10,100 bases of DNA from Clostridia bacterium. Lineage in GTDB: Bacteria; Bacillota; Clostridia; UMGS1883. Positions 1 to 7,200 of this stretch are shown piece after piece. The position numbers and the translations under genes are program-made. The notes under the pieces are model-generated. The model had not been told where the DNA came from and did no database searches. It saw only the letters and a list, made by a program, of their open reading frames with translations. Position 1 is the first letter of the stretch; the number at the start of each line of letters is the position of its first letter. Location of the stretch: assembly GCA_021202495.1 (NCBI GenBank), contig JAJQCX010000013.1, positions 1 through 10,100 on the forward strand. The letters run 5' to 3'.

Positions 1-1
1 G

Positions 2-64
2 TATAAAGCGTCGGGCGGCGCAATGAAAAACCATTACCCAAAGCAACTTAGGAAAAAATTTTGA
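2..64 (+). CDS. possible 3' end of an unidentified upstream gene (partial)
   Basis: An open frame enters from the left edge, encodes about 20 residues ending in KNHYPKQLRKKF, and stops with TGA at 62-64. Its stop touches the AAAGGA ribosome site (64-69) of the pyrophosphatase gene, and the 14-nt gap is typical of an operon. The basic tail is plausible for a real protein, but 20 codons are too few to identify a family, and a neighbouring frame also stays open for part of the stretch. If the call is wrong, positions 1-78 are simply the leader of the pyrophosphatase gene; I see no convincing -35/-10 pair there. Confidence 0.3.
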   Translation, partial: YKASGGAMKNHYPKQLRKKF

Positions 65-78
65 AAGGATGAATTATT

Positions 79-615
79 ATGAACATTTGGCACGACATTT
101 CCAAGGAGCGCATTAAAAAGGACGATTTTATTGCCGTTATAGAAATTTCAAAGGGCGGCAAAAACAAGTACGAGCTCGACAAGGAAACGGGTATGCTCGC
201 GCTTGACCGCGTTCTCTACACCTCGACGCATTATCCCGCAAACTACGGCTTCATTCCCCGCACCTATGCCGGCGACAAAGACCCTCTCGACGTCCTCGTC
301 CTCTGCCAGGAGCAGATAAATAATCTCGTTCTCGTCCGCTGCTACCCCATCGGCGTTATCAAGATGATTGACGGCGGAGAGGTCGACGAAAAAATAATTG
401 CCCTTCCCTTCAAGGATCCGACATATTCCGTCTATCACGATCTTCACGACCTGCCGGAGCATGTTTATAAGGAAATCACCCACTTCTTTGAGGTATATAA
501 ATTTCTCGAAGATAAGGAAACCGCAGTCAAAGAGGTTTTAGGCCGCGACGAAGCGGAAAAAGTAATAGAAACCGCATTAAAGGAATACGAAAAGCATTTC
601 CCTAACAATAAATAA
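79..615 (+). CDS. ppa: inorganic pyrophosphatase, family I (soluble)
   Basis: This cytoplasmic enzyme hydrolyses pyrophosphate to two phosphates with Mg2+ and so pulls nucleic acid, protein and polysaccharide synthesis forward. At 178 residues it has the usual bacterial length. Active-site residues known from the E. coli enzyme can be matched by eye: E22, K30 and E32 in the KYELDKETG stretch, R44, Y56 in ANYGFIP, the signature GDKDPLDVLV with D66, D68 and D71, then D98, D103 and K105 in MIDGGEVDEK, and Y140-K141 near the C-terminus. Nothing essential is missing, so it should be active. The ATG at 79 is preceded by AAAGGA at 64-69, nine bases upstream. The gene ends just before a strong terminator and converges on the HD-domain gene. 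No functional tie to the pilus operon is apparent; it is a housekeeping gene. Confidence 0.96.
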   Translation: MNIWHDISKERIKKDDFIAVIEISKGGKNKYELDKETGMLALDRVLYTSTHYPANYGFIPRTYAGDKDPLDVLVLCQEQINNLVLVRCYPIGVIKMIDGGEVDEKIIALPFKDPTYSVYHDLHDLPEHVYKEITHFFEVYKFLEDKETAVKEVLGRDEAEKVIETALKEYEKHFPNNK

Positions 616-620
616 ATTCC

Positions 621-658
621 AAATAAAAAAGAACGCCGCGCGGCGTTCTTTTTTATTT
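621..658. terminator. bidirectional rho-independent terminator, perfect palindrome
   Basis: A perfect 38-bp inverted repeat is centred between 639 and 640, with a GC-rich core (GAACGCCGC / GCGGCGTTC) flanked by an A-run on the left and a T-run on the right. Read in either direction it gives a GC stem followed by a U-run, so it can end both the pyrophosphatase transcript and the minus-strand pilus operon. The right arm contains the TAA stop codon (653-655) and part of the last codon of the HD-domain gene, so coding sequence and terminator overlap. Confidence 0.93.
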
Positions 659-1081
659 GGTCAATATTTCAATCGCTTTTAAATATTTTTCCCGTCTTTT
701 AAAATCCGCGTCCGTAGGATTGTCAAGACGCGTCATGTCACTGTTGTGTTTCAAATCCGCAAGCTTGACCTTTTTTGCGATTGTATTTGGTTTGATTTTT
801 TTGACATATTCAAAATAGTCCACGTCATCCTCATGCGTCAAAAGCGCCACAGCATCCGTCACTTCACTCGGAAATCCGGCGTCCGAAAGCTCTTCAATCG
901 TAGTTTCCGTGTCCTCAACAACGTCGTGCAGGAGCGCGGCGCACGTTGAAAATTCGTCGTCCATTTGTTCTGACAAATGAAACGGATGATATACATAAGG
1001 CATACCGCACTTGTCGGTTTGCTCTTTATGTGCATTAAACGAAATCAAAAGAGCTTTTTTTGTAAGTTTAGTATAAATCAC
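653..1081 (-). CDS. small HD-domain hydrolase, SpoT/MESH1-like (putative alarmone hydrolase)
   Basis: This 142-residue stand-alone HD protein resembles the (p)ppGpp hydrolase half of RelA/SpoT and the small MESH1-type hydrolases. Visible motifs are H18, YHP with H32, LLHDVVEDT with H52-D53 and E56-D57, and KLADLKHN with D109 and N113. They match the metal- and substrate-binding pattern H...HD..ED...D...N of that family. There is no synthetase, TGS or ACT domain. By family it would remove pyrophosphate from the 3' position of ppGpp in the cytoplasm, but this is inference; related short clostridial proteins are often loosely annotated as GTP pyrophosphokinase. The start is GTG (1079-1081), fixed by AGGAGG eight bases upstream. 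That ribosome site overlaps the stop of the preceding sortase gene, so translation is probably coupled. It is the last gene of the pilus operon, an unexpected place for an alarmone enzyme. Confidence 0.85.
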   Translation of the reverse strand: MIYTKLTKKALLISFNAHKEQTDKCGMPYVYHPFHLSEQMDDEFSTCAALLHDVVEDTETTIEELSDAGFPSEVTDAVALLTHEDDVDYFEYVKKIKPNTIAKKVKLADLKHNSDMTRLDNPTDADFKRREKYLKAIEILTK

Positions 1082-1089
1082 TTTTCACG

Positions 1090-1095
1090 CCTCCT
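1090..1095 (-). promoter_or_regulatory. ribosome binding site AGGAGG that fixes a GTG start
   Basis: A perfect AGGAGG lies eight bases upstream of the GTG start of the HD-domain gene. It overlaps the TAG stop codon (1094-1096) of the upstream sortase gene, so ribosomes finishing the sortase arrive at the next start site. Confidence 0.85.
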
Positions 1096-1675
1096 ATTCC
1101 GCACGCTTGCATCTTACGACAAAACGGCTTTCACCGCCTGCGGTGCAGGTGAATAGCGTCAAGTCAAACGTGCCTATATCGGTCAGTCGGTCGAGCTCCG
1201 TTTTGTACAGCTTTTCGGTTTTCTCGACAACATATGTGTAAGTCACGCCGTTCACATCGCAAAATTCAATCTCATCGCCGATTGAAACATTTTTCAGCGG
1301 CGTAAAGTGCGACTTATAATTATGCCCCAATATTATCAAATCGTTGCCTTTGACGCTGCCGCTGTAGCGGCACGGCGCAATCTTGAGCGCATCATAGCTC
1401 CAATTTTCCAACACAGGCAGCTCTATCCCGACCGAAGGAACGCGAATTACGCCCACAACCTCTCTGCCGTAAATTCTTCTTTGTGGCAATGTGCCGCTTT
1501 CGGATTCGTAAGGGACATTATCCGTCTTAAGCTGCGCTTCAAATTCTTCCAAAAGAATCCTGGCATTTTCACCCGCCTCCTTGTCGCGCGCCTCATAGAC
1601 GGAGTAAAGCGCCGCCGCCGCAAGCGCGGCGGCAATGCCAAGCACAATTAAAATTATACCTATCCGTTTTTTCAT
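1094..1675 (-). CDS. sortase, second (non-class C) enzyme of the pilus operon
   Basis: This is a membrane-anchored cysteine transpeptidase of 193 residues. An N-terminal signal anchor (about residues 5-26, rich in A, L and I) is followed by a linker and a sortase beta-barrel from about residue 70. The catalytic triad can be seen: H118 in LGHNYKSHF, C177 in TLFTCTAGG and R184 in SRFVVRC. There is no C-terminal membrane segment, unlike class C sortases, so it is more likely a wall-anchoring or accessory enzyme. The subclass is uncertain: the TLFTCTxGG/SRxxVRC pattern occurs in many clostridial enzymes filed as class D or unclassified. Its ATG overlaps the TGA of the pilin gene as ATGA, so translation is probably coupled. 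The likely role is attaching the fibre made by the class C sortase, or a monomer of the pilin-like protein, to peptidoglycan. Confidence 0.92.
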   Translation of the reverse strand: MKKRIGIILIVLGIAAALAAAALYSVYEARDKEAGENARILLEEFEAQLKTDNVPYESESGTLPQRRIYGREVVGVIRVPSVGIELPVLENWSYDALKIAPCRYSGSVKGNDLIILGHNYKSHFTPLKNVSIGDEIEFCDVNGVTYTYVVEKTEKLYKTELDRLTDIGTFDLTLFTCTAGGESRFVVRCKRAE

Positions 1676-3309
1676 CGTTTTTCACGCCCTGTAATGATTA
1701 ACAATAATCCCGTCAAAACCAGCACAGCTCCCGCAATGCACAGAACATAGCACATTAAAATGTTGTCACCTGTCTGCGGAATTATCGGTTCGGTCGTTGT
1801 ATATTCGCCCCATGTCACATCCTCGGAAGGATCTTCTGTCTCACGTTCCGGCGGCATAGGCGTCGGTATGGTACCCTCTTCGCCGGTGTCGTCCTCATTC
1901 GGCGAATCGGTCGACGTGTCGTTATCGCCGCCGTCATGGTTAGTCGACGATTCGGTTGATGAGTGTTCATTACCTCCGCCACCTTCACGCTCCGTTGAAG
2001 GCTCGGTCGATTCGTTGCCGCCTTCTGTCGACGGTTCGGTCGATTCATTGCCGCCACTATCTCCTTCTGTTGACGGTTCGGTTGAGGACTCAGTCGGATC
2101 TCCGCCGCCGCTCGTTGAAGGCTCGGTCGGTGTTTCACCGCTGCCGCCTCCTCCGCCGCTCTTCTTTTTGTTTGTCACAACAATGCCAACAGACGCATTT
2201 CCGCTGTAGCTCACAGAGTAGCCCGTCGGTCTTATTTCTTTTACTGTGTAAGTATTTGTCATTGGAAGGTTCGTGAACGTATATGTCCATCCGTTTTCCT
2301 CGCTCAAAACAGCCGTTTGTACAACCTCGCCGTTTTCGATAAGCTGCACTGTCACATAAGTCGGACGGTTTTTACCGTTATCGTCCCACTGCTTTGTAAC
2401 AGTGACATGTCCGTATTCCTCGGTTTCGGTCGGTACTTCCGTCGGTTCTTCCTTAGGCTCGGTCGGCTCATCCCCCGGGTTTGTGGGTTTTTCGGTCGGA
2501 GCGTCACTCGACTCATCGGTCGGTTCTTCTTTACGATATGTATTTGTAATCACATATCCCGTCTCCGCATCGCCGCTGTAGGACGGAGTATACGGCTCAA
2601 CGTCCTCCTCCTTAACGGTGTATTCGCTTCCCTCGGGCAGATTTGTAAAAGTATATTTCCAGCCGTTCGACTCACGGAGCCACACTCTCTTATATGCAAT
2701 TCCGTCACGGTAAAGCGTCACCACAACGCTGGAGGGGCGCAGATTTGCGCTGTTTGAGTCGTCGTCCCAAATCTTTGTCACGGAAACGCTGTAATCGCTG
2801 CCTCCGCCGCCTCCGCCCGAATCTTCCATTAACTTGGGCGTCGATTCCACGTCATATACAAACACTCCGTCCTCATACATCGGCATAAATACGAGATACG
2901 GGTCAAATGTCACACTCTCTCCGCTGTTTCCGAAAACAAGATAAATTCCGTCTTCAAGCGAAGCGAAAACGCTTTTACCGTTGCTTCCCGTTTTGATTGT
3001 CGTGTAGGATATTTTATTTGCGGCAATGTATTCATATAGCGCTTCCGCTTCCTCTGCGGTTTCGGTATCCGTCCTCTGCGGCAAATTAAATCCCGCGTCC
3101 GTGAAATTATCGGTAAAGACAAAGCTTCCCTCCGCATCGGCTGCCGCTATTTGGCACAAATTTATGCTTATCCCCGAAAAAGTCTTTTGCGCCTCATTTT
3201 TAATTGTAACGACAATCCTGCCGTCACCCTGAGCTGTTATAATCAGGCACGGCAAAATCAAGCAAAGCGCCAACGACAGCGCCATGATTATTTTTAACGT
3301 CCTTTTCAT
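1672..3309 (-). CDS. SpaA/CnaB-type pilin-like surface protein with LPXTG-type anchor (IPQTGD)
   Basis: This 545-residue secreted protein is the likely substrate of the flanking sortases. In order it has a signal peptide (about 1-27), an N-terminal pilin D1-like domain (about 30-160) that ends in VYDVESTPK, a Gly6 linker, CnaB domain 1 (about 173-259), a Thr/Glu/Pro linker, CnaB domain 2 (about 301-382), a Gly5 linker, and a stalk of about 125 residues rich in T, E, S, P and G. It ends with sorting signal IPQTGD (510-515), a hydrophobic segment and the basic tail GREKR. Both CnaB domains keep the residues expected for self-forming Lys-Asn isopeptide bonds: K179 with N256, and K306 with N380, with Glu in the YTVKE strand as helper. 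K159 in STPK sits where pilin-motif lysines (VxVYPK) normally lie, but the motif is degenerate. It could be a major pilin or a monomeric adhesin. The start is ATG with AAGGAG at 3318-3323. Confidence 0.9.
   Translation of the reverse strand: MKRTLKIIMALSLALCLILPCLIITAQGDGRIVVTIKNEAQKTFSGISINLCQIAAADAEGSFVFTDNFTDAGFNLPQRTDTETAEEAEALYEYIAANKISYTTIKTGSNGKSVFASLEDGIYLVFGNSGESVTFDPYLVFMPMYEDGVFVYDVESTPKLMEDSGGGGGGSDYSVSVTKIWDDDSNSANLRPSSVVVTLYRDGIAYKRVWLRESNGWKYTFTNLPEGSEYTVKEEDVEPYTPSYSGDAETGYVITNTYRKEEPTDESSDAPTEKPTNPGDEPTEPKEEPTEVPTETEEYGHVTVTKQWDDNGKNRPTYVTVQLIENGEVVQTAVLSEENGWTYTFTNLPMTNTYTVKEIRPTGYSVSYSGNASVGIVVTNKKKSGGGGGSGETPTEPSTSGGGDPTESSTEPSTEGDSGGNESTEPSTEGGNESTEPSTEREGGGGNEHSSTESSTNHDGGDNDTSTDSPNEDDTGEEGTIPTPMPPERETEDPSEDVTWGEYTTTEPIIPQTGDNILMCYVLCIAGAVLVLTGLLLIITGREKR
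1900..2139 (-). repeat. low-complexity stalk-coding repeats (STEPSTE / Gly runs)
   Basis: This part of the pilin-like gene encodes imperfect repeats built from STEPSTEGG-like units, for example NESTEPSTEGG followed directly by NESTEPSTE, mixed with glycine runs and later Asp/Asn-rich units. On the plus strand it appears as recurring GGTTCGGTCGATTC-like stretches. Such repeats make an extended, probably disordered wall-spanning stalk. They are prone to length change by slippage or recombination. Confidence 0.7.
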
Positions 3310-3328
3310 TGATAAAACTCCTTCCGCA

Positions 3329-4141
3329 TCATATCTTTTTATATCCGGATTTTATTTTCCAAATCGCCAAAGCGATGATAACAAGCAATATAAGCGCAAT
3401 CGGCATGATGTAAATTAGCTTTATGCCGTCATTTTCAGACGCTGCTTCCGAAGAATTTTCCTCTTCAATCAATTCCTCATCCGTCACTCTTGTTCCGCGC
3501 ACCAAGAGACGATGCGAATTTATACCGTAAGGCGTACACGTCACAAGCGTCACACAATCCTCACCGGAACGGATTGTGAGCTTTTCAACCTCATCCGGCA
3601 GCACAACCGAAATGTCATCCACCGAATATGTCAGAACCTCACCCAAAACATGAATTGTAAAAATGTCGCCTATTTCGAGTTTGTCGAGATTGCGGAACAG
3701 CTTTGCGCCCGGAAACCCGCGGTGTCCCGCAAGGACACTGTGCGTATTTATCCCGCCAATCGGGAACGACGTGCCCTCCATGTGCCCAATGCCCTTCTTT
3801 AAAACCTCGTCGTCCGTTGTGTGATAAATCACGAGCGAAACGTCAATCTTCGGTATTTCAATGTAGCCGATAACTCCGTTGGAATACATGTTGAGAATAT
3901 TCTCATAATCCAATTCCTCAACGTTCTCGCCGCTCGCAAGACTGCTATTGTAAAGCTGCGCCTCTTCAATGAGTTTTTCATGCTCGCCCGATGAAATCTC
4001 AACCGTTTTTTCCTCATATTCCTTTATCAGGCTATGGTTTAAACTTTCATTAAATAAATTGCTCACCGTCGGATAGAGAAAAATGCCCAGTCCGACGATA
4101 AAAACAAGGGCAATAATTATACCCGGTAATCTTTTTTTCAC
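3329..4141 (-). CDS. class C (pilin-polymerising) sortase
   Basis: This 270-residue membrane enzyme should link pilin subunits through isopeptide bonds outside the membrane. Its class C layout is complete: an N-terminal membrane segment (about 7-24) followed by YPTVSN, the sortase core from about residue 88 (IGYIEIPKI), and a C-terminal membrane segment (about 242-261) with a basic tail. The catalytic residues are H140 in LAGHRG, C202 in TLVTCTPYGINSHRLLVRG, and R211 in the same motif. The Asp-Pro-aromatic 'lid' motif found in streptococcal class C enzymes is not visible before the core, so this may be a lidless form. The start is GTG (4139-4141), with GGGAGG at 4153-4158 and a longish gap of about 11 bases. 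It is the first gene of the operon; the pilin-like gene follows after 19 nt. Its leader contains two hairpins, described separately. Confidence 0.95.
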   Translation of the reverse strand: MKKRLPGIIIALVFIVGLGIFLYPTVSNLFNESLNHSLIKEYEEKTVEISSGEHEKLIEEAQLYNSSLASGENVEELDYENILNMYSNGVIGYIEIPKIDVSLVIYHTTDDEVLKKGIGHMEGTSFPIGGINTHSVLAGHRGFPGAKLFRNLDKLEIGDIFTIHVLGEVLTYSVDDISVVLPDEVEKLTIRSGEDCVTLVTCTPYGINSHRLLVRGTRVTDEELIEEENSSEAASENDGIKLIYIMPIALILLVIIALAIWKIKSGYKKI

Positions 4142-4174
4142 GCTATCCGTGTCCTCCCGTCAATGCCTTTTCCG

Positions 4175-4215
4175 AAAAAAGAGCCGACCGCAATTTTACG
4201 GTCATCTCCTTTTTT
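4175..4215 (-). terminator. second terminator-like hairpin (possible attenuator) in the sortase operon leader
   Basis: On the minus strand an A-run and GGAG precede GACCG-TAAAATTG-CGGTC, then CTC and six T residues (4175-4180). This gives a stem of GAG/CTC plus GACCG/CGGTC with a small internal loop and an 8-base loop, then a U6 tract: the form of a rho-independent terminator. Longer pairing of the flanks (4167-4183 with 4206-4222, 15 of 17 positions) would extend the stem and pull the U-run into it. The structure ends about 9 bases before the GGGAGG ribosome site of the class C sortase, so it could act as an attenuator or affect translation. Confidence 0.6.
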
Positions 4216-4217
4216 GG

Positions 4218-4263
4218 AAAAGATATTGCCGCAAGCCGCAGTTTCCTGCGGCTTGCGAATATC
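4218..4263 (-). terminator. rho-independent terminator after the polysaccharide lyase gene
   Basis: Starting nine bases beyond the TAA stop of the lyase gene, an 11-bp GC-rich stem (4230-4240 with 4247-4257, six-base loop) sits on a six-base lower stem (4222-4227 with 4258-4263) with a two-base bulge. On the minus strand it is followed by TTTTCC, a short U-run. The strong stem and its position support termination; the weak U-run leaves room for read-through into the sortase operon. Confidence 0.75.
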
Positions 4264-4272
4264 CTTATTTCT

Positions 4273-7200
4273 TTATTCTGCTGTGGAAATAGTTACCTCA
4301 ATCGGTTCCTCAACGGGAATCATCGATTCAACCGACTTCCAAACGTAAGCCGTATAGCTTGCCGCGCCTTCGACGTCTTCTATCGCAACCTCAAGCTCAA
4401 TGTCCGCGCCTTCCGCGCTTACAGCCTTGATAAGCTCGCCCGATGCATTGAAGTATGCCACAACAACAGCTGCGCTTTCCTCATCATAAGATGTGTAAAC
4501 CGCCTTGCCGTCTTCAATGACAAAGCTTGTCAGCTTCGGCACTGCAGTAAGAATTGTTATCGTCGGAACATAATCCGTCAGTTCGGAATCATAAATGATA
4601 TATTCGTTGCTGGTTGTTGTGAAGAGTGCAAAATCATATACACCGTTTTCCGCCACAAAGTCTGTCACGTCAAACGTTACATATTCACTTGCGCTGTCAA
4701 CGCTTCCGTCAGCAATCGATTCGTCCGGCAAATCAAATCCCGAAACATTGCCTCTTGACCATCCGTCGGCAAGCGCCGCACCCGAATAAATTGCGGGTCC
4801 TGTTACACTCGGCGAATTGCCCGATGTATCACCGGAAGTATTTACATGAACCGTAACAACCGCGCTTACAATACTATCAGCGTCCGCGTCAACATCAAAG
4901 CCCATAACACCGGCTCTCTTATACCAACGATTATCAACCATAAGACGTGCGGGGTAATCATCGCCCGATTCACTTGCCATGCCTGTTGTGCCGCTGTCGT
5001 TTCTCAGCGAATCGCCGCGCGTTGCGTAGTATGTTGTTTGCGTAACATATGCTTCCACGTATATAACATCAACCGTAGCATCGGTGCCGTCGGTAACGGT
5101 TCCGAGGTTGGTTATTTCACTTACAACATAATATTTTTCGTCAATTTCAATTAACTTATCGTAAGGAATGTTGCTCGTCGAAATCTCAACACCTGTCAGA
5201 ATCGAAACCTCGTCGCTGTCAAGAAGTGTATTTCCGCTGACGTCAACATAGTTAACCTTTACGGTCGTCTCCTGCTCCGCCGCGTTTATTTCCTGTTCGG
5301 AAAGTGCGCGGCTGTAGATTGACATTTCATCAATATAACCTGTGAAGAATTCGCCCGAACCCCAGTTCGCCTTGCCGACCTGGAAAATACCGTCATCACC
5401 AACAATGTCGGAAAGCTTGTAGTCACTTGCAAGCGTCGTTGCCGTGCCGTCAACATAGAGCGTTGTCTGATCTTCCTCAATAACGAGCGCATACTTCTTC
5501 CAAACGTTTGTCTCCGTTGCAGCCGAAAGCGCTGTCGGACGAGCGCCGCTGTTGTTGTAACGCTCAACAGTCAAGCTCGTTCCGCTGTGAAGCATACCTA
5601 TATAATTCTCATACTGATAGCTCTGTGCACTTGTGTCGGGAGCCATGTATACAGACCACGATGTACCTGTGTTTGTCACCTTTGCATAGAACGTGATTGT
5701 CATTTCTTCAAGTCCCGCAAGCAGGCTGTTGCCGTCGTTATCCGTAATCGTGAGATAATTTGCACCTGTTCCGTCAAGATAGAGCGAGCTTCCGCGCTTT
5801 GCGTCGCTTGACAAAACGTTCGTTCCATTGGACGTTGCCTTTGCGTAATCTGCCGTAAAGCCGGTTTCCTCATCATCAAATGTGAATGTTCCGAGCAATC
5901 CGTCAAATTCCTCATCACCGGCTCTGTAGTAAAGCATGATAACGTTATCGGAAATCTTCTCCGCAACGGTTATCGAATCAGTAGAAGTGGGTACGAAAGT
6001 ATATACAGAAGAGCCGTAGATAATGCTCGACTTCGCTGCGTCAGATCCGTCAAACGTGCTGCCTATTTCCGCCTCATATGTCACAGAAGCTGCTATCTCA
6101 TTATCCGACAAATCAACGAACTTAACAGTTACAAGACCTGACTTCTTATAGACCGCCGTTATCGTGTTTTCTCCTCTCTGTACCTTTGCCGAAAGCACGC
6201 TGCTTGCATCGTCAAGCACATAATAGCATCCGTCATATTCAATGCTCTCCGGCGCGTCATAGATATAAACCGTACCTTCGTCCGCGTCCTCCGTCACCGG
6301 ATCCGCAATTTCATTGCTTTCGCTATCAACAAAGCTTATATTTACAACTGCGTAATCGGTTTCGTCCTTTATTTCCTCAACCTCAACCAAGCTGAAGTTT
6401 GACCAATATATCTGCCCTGCCGTCGTCCACGCGCCGAATGAAAGCATCAAATGCGTCGCGCCTTCGGGAACAGTGAATATAAATTCCTTCTTATTCATTC
6501 CCGCGCTGTAAAGGTCGTCGGAACGCGATATGCTGCCGCCCACCTGCGTATTGCCGGCTTCAGCCGACCACGAGTTCATGCCGCCGTATGTGTTGTAATT
6601 ATAATACGAAAGTCCGGTGAAGCTGCCGTAAACCGGTCCTCCGCTCGTCAATACTGCCGCCGACATCATGCCGTTCGCCGTCGTTGCCGAGCCGGTGTTA
6701 TATGCGTTATACGACAGATAATACTGCTTGCCCGCTTCAACCTCAACAAATCTTCTCAATGTGGAAGCCGCGCTGCCGCCTGCAGATTCCTTATTTGTTG
6801 CCGCGTATCCGCTGTCGCCGGAATATGTTGCGTTGTCGGATACTGTCCAGTCAACGGTTGCACCTGTCGCAGCGTCTGTCCAATCGGTCATTCCGTCGGA
6901 GAAATCGCCGTTCGAGATAAGGTTTGTATCGTCAACAATCGTATATTCCTTGCCGCTTACGCTTACATCACCCGTACCCGCCACACTTGTGCTCTTTACT
7001 GCGTAAATATAGCTGCCCTCTGTTGTGAAATCAATAACTTCGCCGTTCAGCGTAACAGTTTCAACACCCAAATCTCTTATCTTTATCGCGTCGCTCGTAT
7101 CGGTCGACGCAACAAGTGAATCGCCCTCAATGTTGAGCGTCGTGCCGTCAAGCGTCAATGTTATTGCCGAAATGTTTGTCGGGCTTTCAATAGCGCTAAT

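Noticed and set aside
148..483. 111-codon minus-strand frame opposite the pyrophosphatase gene
   Set aside because: The plus-strand frame is a complete family I pyrophosphatase with all active-site residues; the antisense product has no recognisable features.
1760..2209. 149-codon plus-strand frame rich in Ser, Pro and Val opposite the pilin gene
   Set aside because: It mirrors the repetitive Thr/Glu/Ser/Gly-coding stalk of the minus-strand gene; the low complexity explains the open frame.
1094..4141. Possible mobile or phage origin of the sortase-pilin block
   Set aside because: No transposase, integrase, att-like direct repeats or insertion-sequence ends are seen, and base composition looks like that of the flanking genes.
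4167..4222. Short inverted repeats flanking a TAAAAT box considered as an invertible (phase-variable) promoter
   Set aside because: The arms are imperfect and only 22 bp apart, far too close for known invertible promoters, and no recombinase gene is in the window. A terminator or attenuator hairpin explains the structure better.
6451..7119. 222-codon open frame on the plus strand inside the lyase gene
   Set aside because: It lies opposite clear coding sequence for the CBM4/9-like and preceding beta-rich region, its product is Arg/Cys/Val-rich with no recognisable domain, and no ribosome site was seen; it is a shadow of codon bias in the real gene.
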